Positions 7,497-17,150 of a DNA stretch of 64,000 nt are shown in pieces. Position 1 is the first letter of the stretch; the number at the start of each line of letters is the position of its first letter. The notes beneath the pieces were generated by a model that saw only the letters and a program-made list of their open reading frames with translations, made no database searches and was not told where the DNA came from. The translations under genes were made by a program, and so were the position numbers. The stretch covers positions 7,500 through 71,499 of the forward strand of contig CAKRMK010000017.1 of NCBI GenBank assembly GCA_934364795.1. Reading direction: 5' to 3'. This DNA is from an uncultured Blautia sp. (GTDB lineage: Bacteria; Bacillota; Clostridia; Lachnospirales; Lachnospiraceae).

Positions 7497-8693
7497 TTGA
7501 AAAAAGACGGTTATTATTCTTCCGGGGAATTTGCCCGCATGGCAGGCGTTACCTTGCGTACCATCCGGTATTATGACACCCATGATATTCTGAAACCTTC
7601 TCTTGTATCCCCATCCGGTGCAAGATTTTATACTGACACAGATTTCGCACGGTTGCAGCAGATTCTTTTGCTGAAATACCTTGGTTTTTCCCTGGAAGAT
7701 ATCCGGGAAATGACCATTGAAGATCCTGACAGCCATTTTATGCTAAATGCCCTGAATGTACAGCTGAAGCTGGTTCAGGACCGTATCGAACAGATGCAGC
7801 TGGTAGAAAAGACCCTGCGGGATACGGTACAGACCATTTCCAAAGAGCATACCGTAGACTGGAGCCGCATGCTGGATCTGATTCATCTGACCGTTATGGA
7901 AAAAAGCCTGAAGAACCAGTACCAGAACGCTTCCAATATTTCTTCCCGGATTAACCTGCACAGCCTTTATTCTGTCAATCAGGAGGGCTGGTTTCCCTGG
8001 CTTTTCCGCCAATATGAAATAAAAGACGGCATGAACATCCTGGAGCTTGGATGCGGGGATGGTGCCTTATGGACACAGAATCTGAAAAAGCTCCCTGCCA
8101 ACATTCACATTACTTTGTCCGATATTTCAGAAGGCATGCTCCGTGATGCAAGGCGTGCGATTGGAAGCAAAGATCCACGTTTTACGTTCCGTGCTTTTGA
8201 CTGTCACTCTTTTCCTCCAAAGCTTGGCCAGTTTGACCTTGTAATTGCCAATCATGTACTTTTTTACTGTGATAATATTGGAAAAGTATGTAAAAACATC
8301 CAGAAAGTACTAAAGCCACAGGGACGTTTTCTTTGCAGTACCTACGGCTCCAGGCATATGCGGGAAGTCAGTCTGCTAGTCCAGTCCTTTGATGAACGGA
8401 TCACCCTTTCCGGAGAAAAGCTATATGAACATTTCGGGCGGGAAAATGGACGAGCAATTCTTTCCCCGTATTTTCAGCAGATCACCTGGCAATCCTATGA
8501 GGATGAACTGGTGGTTACCGATGCAGAACCCCTTATTTCTTATATTTTGTCCTGCCATGGCAACCAGAATCAATATCTGCCGGACCGTTACAAAGATTTC
8601 AGAGGGCTTGTCAAGAAAAAAACAGAACATGGTTTCCACATTACCAAAGATGCCGGAGTATTTCTTTGTGAAAAAGTAACAAATTTGAAATAA
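7497..8693 (+). CDS. MerR-family regulator fused to a class I SAM-dependent methyltransferase
   Basis: A 398-residue two-domain protein. Residues about 5-75 are a MerR winged-helix domain (YSSGEFARMAGVTLRTIRYY), followed by a dimerisation helix at about 80-115. Residues about 160-395 are a Rossmann methyltransferase with the SAM-binding motif ILELGCGDGALW (181-192), LSDISEGML at the end of strand two, and FDLVIANHVLFY as motif IV. The start is TTG with GGAG upstream. The effector-sensing end of a normal MerR protein is replaced by an enzyme domain, so SAM or a methylation substrate may be the signal. It lies directly before rfbABD, whose promoter has MerR-type geometry. Confidence 0.85.
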   Translation: MKKDGYYSSGEFARMAGVTLRTIRYYDTHDILKPSLVSPSGARFYTDTDFARLQQILLLKYLGFSLEDIREMTIEDPDSHFMLNALNVQLKLVQDRIEQMQLVEKTLRDTVQTISKEHTVDWSRMLDLIHLTVMEKSLKNQYQNASNISSRINLHSLYSVNQEGWFPWLFRQYEIKDGMNILELGCGDGALWTQNLKKLPANIHITLSDISEGMLRDARRAIGSKDPRFTFRAFDCHSFPPKLGQFDLVIANHVLFYCDNIGKVCKNIQKVLKPQGRFLCSTYGSRHMREVSLLVQSFDERITLSGEKLYEHFGRENGRAILSPYFQQITWQSYEDELVVTDAEPLISYILSCHGNQNQYLPDRYKDFRGLVKKKTEHGFHITKDAGVFLCEKVTNLK

Positions 8694-8707
8694 TTGTAAA
8701 AAAAGGC

Positions 8708-8738
8708 TTGAAAGTGACGTAAGGTAACCTTTTATAAT
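8708..8738 (+). promoter_or_regulatory. MerR-type promoter of rfbABD with 19-bp spacer and internal dyad
   Basis: The -35 is TTGAAA (8708-8713) and the -10 is TATAAT (8733-8738), separated by 19 bp. Stretched 19-20-bp spacers carrying a dyad are the hallmark of MerR-activated promoters. The spacer contains AAGGTAACCTT (8721-8731), a perfect 5-bp-arm palindrome. It begins 15 bp after the MerR-methyltransferase stop codon. Confidence 0.6.
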
Positions 8739-8781
8739 AGCTATATCATCCAAAATAAAAATACAAAAGGAGAAATGTCTT

Positions 8782-9678
8782 ATGAAGGGAATTATTTTAG
8801 CCGGTGGATCCGGTACCAGACTTTACCCGTTGACCATGGTTACTTCTAAGCAGCTGCTTCCAATTTATGATAAACCTATGATCTACTATCCAATGTCTGT
8901 TCTCATGAATGCAGGCATCCGTGATATCCTGATCATTTCTACTCCACAGGATACCCCGCGTTTCAAAGAGCTTCTGGGTGACGGACACCAGTTCGGTGTA
9001 CATCTTACCTATGAAGTACAGCCAAGCCCGGACGGACTTGCACAGGCATTTATCATTGGCGAAGAATTCATCGGAAATGATACTGTTGCCATGGTACTTG
9101 GCGATAACATTTTTGCAGGCCACGGCCTTAAGAAACGTCTGAAAGCAGCTGTTGAAAATGCAAGCACTGGAAAAGGTGCTACTGTATTTGGCTACTATGT
9201 AGATGATCCGGAGCGTTTCGGTATTGTTGAGTTCGACCAGGAAGGAAAAGCTGTTTCCATCGAGGAGAAACCGGAGCATCCAAAGAGCAATTACTGTGTA
9301 ACAGGTCTTTATTTCTATGACAACAAAGTTGTAGAATATGCAAAGAACTTAAAGCCAAGTGCCCGTGGTGAGCTTGAGATCACAGACCTGAACCGTATTT
9401 ATCTGGAAAAAGGCCAGTTAAACGTTGAGCTTCTTGGACAGGGATTTACATGGCTTGATACTGGTACACATGAAAGCCTTGTAGACGCAACTAACTTTGT
9501 AAAAACCGTAGAAACTCACCAGCATCGTAAAATTGCCTGCCTGGAAGAAATTGCCTACTTAAATGGCTGGATTTCCAAAGAAGAGGTTATGGAGGTTTAT
9601 AATATCCTGAAGAAAAACCAGTATGGCCAGTACTTAAAAGATGTCCTTGACGGCAAATACATGGATGTCCTTCACTGA
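8782..9678 (+). CDS. rfbA: Glucose-1-phosphate thymidylyltransferase
   Basis: A 298-residue enzyme that makes dTDP-glucose from dTTP and glucose-1-phosphate, the first step to dTDP-rhamnose. It has the nucleotidyltransferase start [16 protein letters not shown], the [15 protein letters not shown] motif, and GDNIF with a metal-binding Asp. Length is typical. AAAGGAGA precedes ATG 8782. It is first in an operon with rfbB (72 bp downstream) and rfbD, and its product feeds cell-surface polysaccharide synthesis. Confidence 0.97.
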   Translation: MKGIILAGGSGTRLYPLTMVTSKQLLPIYDKPMIYYPMSVLMNAGIRDILIISTPQDTPRFKELLGDGHQFGVHLTYEVQPSPDGLAQAFIIGEEFIGNDTVAMVLGDNIFAGHGLKKRLKAAVENASTGKGATVFGYYVDDPERFGIVEFDQEGKAVSIEEKPEHPKSNYCVTGLYFYDNKVVEYAKNLKPSARGELEITDLNRIYLEKGQLNVELLGQGFTWLDTGTHESLVDATNFVKTVETHQHRKIACLEEIAYLNGWISKEEVMEVYNILKKNQYGQYLKDVLDGKYMDVLH

Positions 9679-9750
9679 TAGCCAAAGCCACTGTTTTTCA
9701 AAAACAAATTTCACCCTATAGAAAAGAAATAAAAAGGAGAGCATTATACA

Positions 9751-10770
9751 ATGAATATTATCGTTACCGGCGGTGCCGGATTTATCGGAAGCAACTTTAT
9801 TTTCCATATGTTAAAAAAATACCCGGATTACCGTATCATCTGTCTGGACTGCCTTACCTATGCAGGTAACCTTTCCACACTTGCTCCTGTTATGGATAAC
9901 CCGAATTTCCGTTTTGTAAAAGAAAGCATCACAGACCGTGAGGCAGTTTACAAACTGTTTGAAGAAGAGCATCCGGACATGGTAGTAAACTTTGCAGCTG
10001 AAAGCCATGTAGACCGTTCCATCGAGAATCCGGAAGTTTTCCTGAACACCAACATCATCGGTACTGCTGTTCTTATGGATGCATGCCGTAAATATGGCAT
10101 CAAACGTTATCATCAGGTTTCTACTGATGAGGTTTACGGTGATCTTCCACTTGACAGACCGGACCTGTTCTTCACAGAGGAGACTCCAATCCATACAAGC
10201 AGCCCGTACAGCTCCTCCAAGGCTTCTGCTGACCTTTTAGTACTTGCTTACCACAGAACTTATGGCCTGCCTGTATCCATCAGCCGCTGCTCCAACAACT
10301 ACGGACCATATCATTTCCCGGAAAAACTCATTCCTCTTATGATTGCCAATGCATTAAATGACAAGCCACTTCCGGTTTACGGAAAAGGTGAGAACGTTCG
10401 TGACTGGCTCTATGTTGAGGATCACTGCCGTGCAATCGACCTGATCATCCATAAAGGCCGTGTAGGCGAAGTTTACAATGTTGGTGGACACAATGAAATG
10501 AAGAATATTGATATCGTAAAGATTATCTGCAAGGAGCTTGGCAAACCAGAAAGCCTGATCACTTATGTAACAGACCGTAAGGGCCATGACATGCGTTATG
10601 CCATCGATCCTACCAAGATCCACAACGAGCTTGGCTGGCTGCCGGAAACAAAATTCGCTGACGGTATCAAGAAAACCATCCAGTGGTATCTTGACAACAA
10701 GGAATGGTGGGAAACAATCATTTCCGGTGAATATCAGAATTATTATGAGAAAATGTACGGCAACCGCTAA
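9751..10770 (+). CDS. rfbB: dTDP-glucose 4,6-dehydratase
   Basis: A 339-residue NAD-dependent short-chain dehydrogenase that converts dTDP-glucose to dTDP-4-keto-6-deoxyglucose. The Rossmann motif GGAGFIGSNF is at about residues 7-16. The active-site triad region is STDEVYGDL with YSSSKASADLL (YxxxK). SRCSNNYGPYHFPEKLIPL is the family signature. AAGGAGAG precedes ATG 9751. Fifteen bases separate it from rfbD. Confidence 0.97.
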   Translation: MNIIVTGGAGFIGSNFIFHMLKKYPDYRIICLDCLTYAGNLSTLAPVMDNPNFRFVKESITDREAVYKLFEEEHPDMVVNFAAESHVDRSIENPEVFLNTNIIGTAVLMDACRKYGIKRYHQVSTDEVYGDLPLDRPDLFFTEETPIHTSSPYSSSKASADLLVLAYHRTYGLPVSISRCSNNYGPYHFPEKLIPLMIANALNDKPLPVYGKGENVRDWLYVEDHCRAIDLIIHKGRVGEVYNVGGHNEMKNIDIVKIICKELGKPESLITYVTDRKGHDMRYAIDPTKIHNELGWLPETKFADGIKKTIQWYLDNKEWWETIISGEYQNYYEKMYGNR

Positions 10771-10785
10771 GGAGGGCTGACAGAT

Positions 10786-11727
10786 ATGAAACTGTTTGTA
10801 ACAGGTGTGGCCGGTCAGCTTGGCCATGACGTAATGAACGAACTTAATAAACGTGGTTACGAAGGGGTGGGCTCTGACCTTGCCCCTGCATACAGCGGAA
10901 TCCAGGATGGAACTGCTGTTACCAAAATGCCATATGTTTCTGTTGATATCACAGATGCTGCAGCAGTAGAAAAAGCAATTACCCAGGCAGGTGTAGACGG
11001 TGTTGTTCACTGTGCTGCATGGACAGCTGTAGATGCAGCCGAGGATGAGGACAAGCAGGAAATTGTCCGCCGTGTCAATGTTCTTGGTACAGAAAATATT
11101 GCAAAGGTCTGCAAAAAGCTTGGCATCAAAATGATGTATCTTTCCACAGACTATGTATTTGACGGCCAGGGCACTACTCCCTGGGAACCGGACTGCAAGG
11201 CCTATAAACCTCTTAACGTTTATGGACAGACAAAGCTTGACGGAGAGCTTGCAGTTTATAACAATGTTGACAAATTTTTCATTATCCGTATTGCATGGGT
11301 ATTTGGAAAAAATGGCAAGAACTTTATCAAGACCATGTTAAATGTTGCCAAAACCCACGACACCTTAAAGGTTGTCAATGACCAGATCGGTACTCCTACC
11401 TATACCTACGACCTTGCCCGTCTTATGATCGATATGATCCAGACTGACAAATATGGTTACTACCATGCAACCAATGAAGGTGGTTATATCAGCTGGTATG
11501 ATTTCACAAAGGAAATCTTCCGTCAGGCTGTAGAACTTGGACATACCGAGTATGCAGAGGATAAAGTTACAGTTCTTCCGGTTACAACCGCTGAATATGG
11601 CGTTTCCAAGGCAGCCCGCCCATTTAACAGCCGCCTTGACAAAAAGAAACTGGTAGAAAACGGATTTACTCCTCTTCCCACCTGGCAGGATGCACTTGCC
11701 AGATATTTAAAAGAGCTTGAATTTTAA
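10786..11727 (+). CDS. rfbD: dTDP-4-dehydrorhamnose reductase
   Basis: A 313-residue reductase for the last step to dTDP-L-rhamnose. It shows the nucleotide motif GVAGQLGHDV, the RmlD signature STDYVFDGQG, and YGQTKLDGE with the catalytic Tyr-Lys. GGAGGG lies before ATG 10786. rfbC (the 3,5-epimerase) is not in this cluster and must lie elsewhere or be replaced. A repeat and a terminator follow the gene. Confidence 0.95.
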   Translation: MKLFVTGVAGQLGHDVMNELNKRGYEGVGSDLAPAYSGIQDGTAVTKMPYVSVDITDAAAVEKAITQAGVDGVVHCAAWTAVDAAEDEDKQEIVRRVNVLGTENIAKVCKKLGIKMMYLSTDYVFDGQGTTPWEPDCKAYKPLNVYGQTKLDGELAVYNNVDKFFIIRIAWVFGKNGKNFIKTMLNVAKTHDTLKVVNDQIGTPTYTYDLARLMIDMIQTDKYGYYHATNEGGYISWYDFTKEIFRQAVELGHTEYAEDKVTVLPVTTAEYGVSKAARPFNSRLDKKKLVENGFTPLPTWQDALARYLKELEF

Positions 11728-11779
11728 ATGGGTTACAGGCAGTTTTCAAATGTTTTGTAGATATTAAAAAAATCCCCGG

Positions 11780-11862
11780 GAGCATGCCCTAAAAAATTTT
11801 TCTGCGAAATATACCGCAAAATGAGGCGTACAGATTGTAGGAATGATTTTTTGGCATGCTCT
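11780..11862. repeat. Dispersed repeat family 1, short inverted-repeat copy
   Basis: The 83-bp copy ends GAGCATGCC and GGCATGCTC, a perfect terminal inverted repeat. The interior shares TTTCTGCGAAATATACCGCA and GGCGTACAGATTGTAGGAAT with the copies at 26895 and 54070. It is an internally deleted form of the 164-bp copy and lies 52 bp after the rfbD stop. Confidence 0.75.
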
Positions 11863-11901
11863 GACAGTTTATATTTGCATTTTTCAATAATAAACTGTCA
11901 G
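11861..11901. terminator. Bidirectional terminator between rfbD and the DUF4203-like gene
   Basis: CTGACAGTTTAT (11861-11872) pairs perfectly with ATAAACTGTCAG (11890-11901), with a 17-nt A/T-rich loop and flanking T/A runs. It separates two convergent genes. Confidence 0.75.
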
Positions 11902-11910
11902 GGGATATTT

Positions 11911-12990
11911 TTATTTTCTTTTATAGTTTCCAGGCTTTTTGCCCTGGCTGTTTTTCCGGTACGGACTGGCACTTTTCTTTTTCCGTTTGTTTTCTCCGTA
12001 ATAGTCTTCCAGATATTCTTCAATAACGTCGTCTTCGTCCACACCATATTTTTCCAGAATAATCTCCGTTTCCTCCGGAGTTTCTCCTGCCAGATCATTA
12101 TCCGGATCTACTTCCGGTTCTTCATATTCAGGCAGTTTTCTTTTTCGTACCTCTACTGCATCTATATTCCTACTATAGGTTTCTTTAGCTCCATGTCTTC
12201 TGCTTCGTTCTTCTTTAACATCTAACTCTTCTTCGGACGCATAAGCTCTATCTCTTTTTCTTCTTACATTATCCTGGCTTACATCGCTGTCCTCAAACGC
12301 TTCTGCCTTTATACGTTTTTTTGTTTTCTCTTTCTCGTAGTCCCGTCTTTTGTCTCTCTTTGTCTCATACCCTTCTTCGTCATCCTCATCATCTTCATAT
12401 TTAGGCTTATTGATAGCAAACTGAATCAGAAGGCCCACAAGTGCAAAACCGGCAGAGAATATAATTCCAAAAGGAATTTCTTCCATCCCTGCAAGCTTGG
12501 CTGTGGCAAAGCCAGACAGCACGCCTCCCAGCACGCTGGTGCCTATAATGATCACCTCACGTTCATAACGCATGGCAAGAAATCCCAGTCCTACACCTGC
12601 AAGCAGGCAGATAAAAAAGGCAAAGGATGTGGTAGGATGGATCACATAAACCGTAAGCGTCAGTCCGATTCCTGCACCCATAATAAAAATACCGGCCTTA
12701 AAAATAGCAAATGCAATAATGGCAAGCACTGCTCCTGCTGCCAGCATGGCGATCATATAATAGGTTTTGTTTGTAATTCCGGCTTCGTGAACTGCGAACA
12801 AGCCAATTCCGGCTCCCATAAGGAAACCAAAGATCATCATCCAGAACCGCAGCAAACGGTATCCCAGGATACAATTTACAATTCCAAATATCAGCACCAC
12901 GCAAAAAATGATCATGGACAAAGTTCCTGAAATCTGCATATCCCTTACTCTCTGGGCAATATTTATCCCATTTCTTAAAATGTCTGTCAT
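11911..12990 (-). CDS. DUF4203 (TMEM198-like) membrane protein with charged tail
   Basis: A 359-residue protein. Residues about 20-200 hold seven or so closely spaced, Gly-rich transmembrane helices (LLRFWMMIFGFLMGAGIGLF, then AILAAGAVLAIIAFAIF-like repeats), which fits DUF4203/TMEM198. Residues about 205-359 are a long, highly charged, disordered cytoplasmic tail (Lys/Arg/Glu/Asp) ending KKKSASPYRKNSQGKKPGNY. AAGGAGG precedes ATG 12990. No molecular function is established for bacterial members that I can name. It is followed by the membrane transglutaminase operon at 13021-18034, transcribed in the same direction. Confidence 0.75.
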   Translation of the reverse strand: MTDILRNGINIAQRVRDMQISGTLSMIIFCVVLIFGIVNCILGYRLLRFWMMIFGFLMGAGIGLFAVHEAGITNKTYYMIAMLAAGAVLAIIAFAIFKAGIFIMGAGIGLTLTVYVIHPTTSFAFFICLLAGVGLGFLAMRYEREVIIIGTSVLGGVLSGFATAKLAGMEEIPFGIIFSAGFALVGLLIQFAINKPKYEDDEDDEEGYETKRDKRRDYEKEKTKKRIKAEAFEDSDVSQDNVRRKRDRAYASEEELDVKEERSRRHGAKETYSRNIDAVEVRKRKLPEYEEPEVDPDNDLAGETPEETEIILEKYGVDEDDVIEEYLEDYYGENKRKKKSASPYRKNSQGKKPGNYKRK

Positions 12991-13020
12991 AAAAACCTCC
13001 TTTTCGTGTCAGGCTATCTA

Positions 13021-14259
13021 TCAGAACATATAATAAATAGTTTTCATATTTTCCAGAATACCATAATGGTATTCCACCTGATTCATATTATACAAAGTCA
13101 TGTAGTGTCTGGCAACCTCCTGAATCGCATTTCCCTGTATCCAGTCTGCTTTTGCCAATTCAAAAGCCTCCTGATCGGAAAACTTAAAGCGCACCACTGC
13201 TGCCCCGTTATTCAGCCGCATCTGACAATACGCCAGAATTTCCTGATAATCATATTCATCAAAACAGCCCTGGTTCAGCACATAAAAATTTTTCGCTGTG
13301 GCAGTACACTTCGGCACTTCAAATTTTTCAGATGGGGTATAAGTCATCTCATATTCTTCTGGAAACGGACACAGGTAATCGTACAGGATCGTTTTGTGTT
13401 CTGCAAGCTGAACGGCATCTCCTTCCAGAAACTCCGGCTGATCACCATTTGTGGCGTCAAAATAATAATACTCTCCTTCCAGAGTAATAATATTCCATGC
13501 ATGGCCTTCTGTGCTTCCTGAGGTTTTGCCCTCCACATAAATACAGGGAACATTAAGATATTCCAGAAGATACTGGGCCGCGCCTGCATATCCGGCACAT
13601 ACAGCCTGTTTTTTCCAGAAAATCCCCGCCATACTCTGGTCATCCTCAGATTCCTGATAACTGGCAGTATTAATCAGATAAGTATAAACTGTCCTGGCTT
13701 TTTCATAATCGTCTGCTCCCTCCGGTATCATAGCCTCCACTTCCCTGCACGCATCCTCTGCAGCCTGCTGGATTTCCTTTATTTCCACATCTGTATAACT
13801 GTATCCAGGAGAAAACATGCAGTAATTTCCATTGGAAAATGTAGTTTTATAAACCTGTTTCCGGTTATGTATCCAGAACAGTTCCGGATGATCCATAAGA
13901 ACAGCATGGTACACTTTATTTACAACCGCATCCTCATAAATGGTAAGATAAAATTCCTTTTCTCTTGCCCTGACTCCTTCTAGTATCTCACGATACCCCT
14001 TCTTTTCTTCCTCATTTAAAAGATTAAAATAATATTCCTGGCGCCCCTTATCTGAACTGGCAGTCTGTTTCTTCCGAAGCTCTCTTACCTCTTTTGGCTC
14101 TCCTGAAAAAATCTCCGGCAGATTGTCCCAGATTTCTTTTTCTGTTTTTTCCAGAAAATCCTGTGACTGGTACTTTTTCTGATAAATATAAATTCCGGAT
14201 AAAACTGCTACAAGAAAAACCACAATGAAAATTATTTTCCAGGTTTTTCTTTTTTTCAT
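13021..14259 (-). CDS. Membrane-anchored transglutaminase-like protease/transamidase
   Basis: A 412-residue protein with a basic N-terminus and one transmembrane helix (residues 8-25, WKIIFIVVFLVAVLSGIYIY). An extracytoplasmic transglutaminase-like domain follows. The catalytic triad is visible: Cys221 in AVCAGYA, His253 in GHAWN and Asp268 in YYFDATNG. Such domains cleave or cross-link peptides, often in cell-wall proteins. Its ATG overlaps the stop of the MoxR-type gene by 4 bp (ATGA), making it the last member of a four-gene coupled operon. The substrate is unknown. Confidence 0.9.
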   Translation of the reverse strand: MKKRKTWKIIFIVVFLVAVLSGIYIYQKKYQSQDFLEKTEKEIWDNLPEIFSGEPKEVRELRKKQTASSDKGRQEYYFNLLNEEEKKGYREILEGVRAREKEFYLTIYEDAVVNKVYHAVLMDHPELFWIHNRKQVYKTTFSNGNYCMFSPGYSYTDVEIKEIQQAAEDACREVEAMIPEGADDYEKARTVYTYLINTASYQESEDDQSMAGIFWKKQAVCAGYAGAAQYLLEYLNVPCIYVEGKTSGSTEGHAWNIITLEGEYYYFDATNGDQPEFLEGDAVQLAEHKTILYDYLCPFPEEYEMTYTPSEKFEVPKCTATAKNFYVLNQGCFDEYDYQEILAYCQMRLNNGAAVVRFKFSDQEAFELAKADWIQGNAIQEVARHYMTLYNMNQVEYHYGILENMKTIYYMF

Positions 14260-15776
14260 CTGATATTCTCCAGCTGCCCGATCCGTTCCATAATATTTCT
14301 GGTGTTTTCCTTAAACAGCAATTCTTTATTATAGCGATAATATCTTTCGCAGGAGTATTGCTGCAGAAAATCCACAGCCAGCTGGCTTGTATTCAGCTCT
14401 GTAATAAACACAACCAGCTCCTGTCCGCCGGCAAAAGCACTTTCCATGAAATTAAATACATGCTCCAGCATTTGGGCAGTTTTGTCAAAATCCTGGTCAT
14501 AATCTCTTTTCTGATCATTAAACCAGCCACGAAGAAGAGAAAAAGCTCTCTCTCCGTCTGCTGCATTTTCTTTTTTCAGGTCCATGATATACCGCTCCAG
14601 AATATCCTGTACCTTCTGATGACTGTGCAGTTCTTCTCTGGAGAAAAGCCCGGCTCTTTTTCCTGATTCAAACTCCATCCTGTACTGATTTTTTACATCT
14701 TCCAGATATACAACAGGCTGGTCCTTCCAGCTTTCCATGAGAGGCTCTTTGCTCTCTTTTAATATTTCAAATAAAGATGCAAGTATTTCTTCCTGATCAT
14801 GAACATTTCCAAATGCTTTGTTCAGTCTGGAAAGAAGAAGCCCTGTAACGCTAAGTTTTTCATCAAAGGATGCATGGGCTGCTTTTTTCAAAAGAATGTC
14901 ATCAATACGGCCTTCCAGAACCTCTTCAATCTGATAATCTGTCCTGTATTTATAAAAAAGCTCCAGATAATTGGCAAAATCTCTGGCAACCTGCGGATGC
15001 TGGATATACTGGCAGACCACTTCCTTATCCACTGTCTTGTCCAGTTTTTCGTAAACCCGGATCAGCCTTGATAAATCTTCCCAGCCTCTTGGTGTTGCAA
15101 AGTTCCTGCCATCTACCGTACTTTCCATTTTATAAAAATTCCCGGGTCTTGTATTCAGATAGGATATCACAGCCGGATGAACGCCTGCCATATAAGCATA
15201 TTCTTTCCATGCATCAAAATCAGGCTCCACCAGGATTTTTTTCACTCTGTCCATAGTAACCACATCAAACTCGCGCACGGACTTATTGTATTCCGGAGGA
15301 TTTCCTGCTGCTACAATCAGCCAGCCTTCCGGAATCCTGTGGCTTCCAAAGGTCTTGCACTGAAGGAACTGCAGCATGGCAGGTGCCAGTGTTTCTGAAA
15401 CACAGTTGATTTCATCAATAAAAAGGATTCCTTCCCGAAGACCGGCTTCCTGAATTTTTTCATACACAGAGGCTACGATCTCACTCATGGTATACTCTGT
15501 AACTGCCATTTCTTTTCCATCAAATTCTTTTTTTGAAATAAAGGGCAGTCCGATAGCACTTTGTCTGGTATGATGGGTGATGGTATAGGACACCAGTCCG
15601 ATCTTACATTCTCTTGCTATCTGCTCCATAATCTGGGTTTTTCCAATACCCGGTGCTCCTATAAGAAGAACCGGACGCTGTGCCATCACAGGGATCTCAT
15701 ACTCTCCATATTCATTTTTCAGAAGATAGGCTTCTATTGTATTTCGTATTTCTTCTTTTGCCCTTTTAATATTCAT
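14256..15776 (-). CDS. MoxR-type AAA+ ATPase
   Basis: A 506-residue ATPase. Walker A is GAPGIGKT (about residues 40-47), Walker B is ILFIDEIN (about 117-124) and sensor 1 is AAGNPP; an arginine-containing sensor 2 region follows (DRVKKI). MoxR-type ATPases act as chaperones with VWA-domain partners, and a VWA gene is the immediate upstream neighbour, 12 bp away. I chose ATG 15776 with AAGGAG eight bases before it. A TTG two codons earlier is the alternative. The C-terminal 250 residues are helical and not recognised. Confidence 0.88.
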   Translation of the reverse strand: MNIKRAKEEIRNTIEAYLLKNEYGEYEIPVMAQRPVLLIGAPGIGKTQIMEQIARECKIGLVSYTITHHTRQSAIGLPFISKKEFDGKEMAVTEYTMSEIVASVYEKIQEAGLREGILFIDEINCVSETLAPAMLQFLQCKTFGSHRIPEGWLIVAAGNPPEYNKSVREFDVVTMDRVKKILVEPDFDAWKEYAYMAGVHPAVISYLNTRPGNFYKMESTVDGRNFATPRGWEDLSRLIRVYEKLDKTVDKEVVCQYIQHPQVARDFANYLELFYKYRTDYQIEEVLEGRIDDILLKKAAHASFDEKLSVTGLLLSRLNKAFGNVHDQEEILASLFEILKESKEPLMESWKDQPVVYLEDVKNQYRMEFESGKRAGLFSREELHSHQKVQDILERYIMDLKKENAADGERAFSLLRGWFNDQKRDYDQDFDKTAQMLEHVFNFMESAFAGGQELVVFITELNTSQLAVDFLQQYSCERYYRYNKELLFKENTRNIMERIGQLENIR

Positions 15777-15788
15777 AATCAAATCTCC

Positions 15789-17150
15789 TTACAAAGATGT
15801 TAAGTCTTCATCATCCAGTATCAGCTTGATGGCCCAGGGCGGCACATCTATATCCTGGTAATCTTCTTTCATAAACACAAATGCAGTTTCATAGGAGGGC
15901 ATTTTGGCCGGATAAATTCCATATCCGTCTGTAAAATAGATCAGTCCCCGCAGCTTTGTAAACTGCTTTGCCCCTATAAGCTGTTCCACATAGGCAAAAG
16001 CCGGGCGAAAATCAGTTCCGCCACCGCCTTTTACTGTAAAATCTGACATATATTCTTTTAACTGCATGGCATTTTCGATCACCACATCCGACTGGACCTT
16101 CTCATCACACTGGATAATATGCACATGGATCCTTCTAAAAAAGCTTTCAGATTCGCTAAGTACACTGTAGGTTTCTTCCAGAAACTTCTGTACCAGCTCA
16201 CTTTTACAGGACATGGAGGTATCAATTACCACCACAAAGTCCTCAACTTTACGCTCTTCCTTTGTCTCTAATGGTTCGATCAGCGGCATATTGCCATACA
16301 GATTCATTCCATAATTGTAAAATATATAATCGAAAGTGTCCATATCCACTTTCATTTCTTCCTTCAGAACAGAAAATTTCCGCAAAAACTCTTTATAATC
16401 ATACCGGTTCCGGTTCTGTGCCCGAAGCTGGTCCGTAAGGATTTCTCCCCCCTGTCCTGCTTCTTTTGAAAAAGTTTCTATCTCTGTCTGCATCCTTTCC
16501 CGGATATCATCCCAGTTCTTTTTCCGCTGGGTCATCTGGGGGCTTTTGGGAATTTCTTCGTACCATTTCCTGTGATCATCCTGGCAAAATTCCCTTTTTA
16601 GTTCCTGCATTTTGACCTCTGGCAGATGAAGTTCCTGAAGCTTTCGGTATACTCTTTGGGCTGTCATTACTTTTTTCTCTTCCAGGATCAAAGAAAGCGC
16701 CTGTCTTTTTAACATGGACACCGGTTTGTGGACACATTTCAGATACAGGCTGTCGATAATATTCTCAACTGTAATATCGCACGCCAGATTCCAGTATTCC
16801 TGATCTACAGTTGTTTTTCCTTCCTGGTCACGTTCTGGAAAAACATGGAGAAAAATGCAGTGAAACAGGCTGTGCAGATACAATCTGTTTACTTTTTCAG
16901 GGCCTTTTCGGAATAATTCCATAAGCTTCTCCGGCTGATAGTAAAAAAAGGTTCCATCTGTTCCGGCAGGGTGTACTCCCATATCGCCCTGAAAATGCAG
17001 ACTTGCCAGAGCACAGTCCAAAAAACGCATATTCAGATACAGCTGATTCCTTGTACTTTTTAAAATATCTTCACAGATTTCCTCTGCCATAAGTGCCCGC
17101 CTCTGGGCATCATGAACCGGATTTAATCCGGTATTTTCCCTCTCACTCAT
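15789..17150 (-). CDS. VWA-like domain protein (DUF2201 type)
   Basis: A 453-residue cytosolic protein. The C-terminal part (about residues 300-453) is a von Willebrand A-like domain with a metal-ion (MIDAS) motif FVVVIDTSMS (Asp310, Ser312, Ser314) and GGGTDFRPAF. The N-terminal part resembles the putative metallopeptidase domain of DUF2201. The expected HExxH is degraded here to HSLFHCIFLH (93-102), so peptidase activity is unlikely. Its ATG overlaps the LRR stop (ATGA), and the MoxR gene follows 12 bp later. It is the likely client or partner of that ATPase. Confidence 0.85.
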   Translation of the reverse strand: MSERENTGLNPVHDAQRRALMAEEICEDILKSTRNQLYLNMRFLDCALASLHFQGDMGVHPAGTDGTFFYYQPEKLMELFRKGPEKVNRLYLHSLFHCIFLHVFPERDQEGKTTVDQEYWNLACDITVENIIDSLYLKCVHKPVSMLKRQALSLILEEKKVMTAQRVYRKLQELHLPEVKMQELKREFCQDDHRKWYEEIPKSPQMTQRKKNWDDIRERMQTEIETFSKEAGQGGEILTDQLRAQNRNRYDYKEFLRKFSVLKEEMKVDMDTFDYIFYNYGMNLYGNMPLIEPLETKEERKVEDFVVVIDTSMSCKSELVQKFLEETYSVLSESESFFRRIHVHIIQCDEKVQSDVVIENAMQLKEYMSDFTVKGGGGTDFRPAFAYVEQLIGAKQFTKLRGLIYFTDGYGIYPAKMPSYETAFVFMKEDYQDIDVPPWAIKLILDDEDLTSL

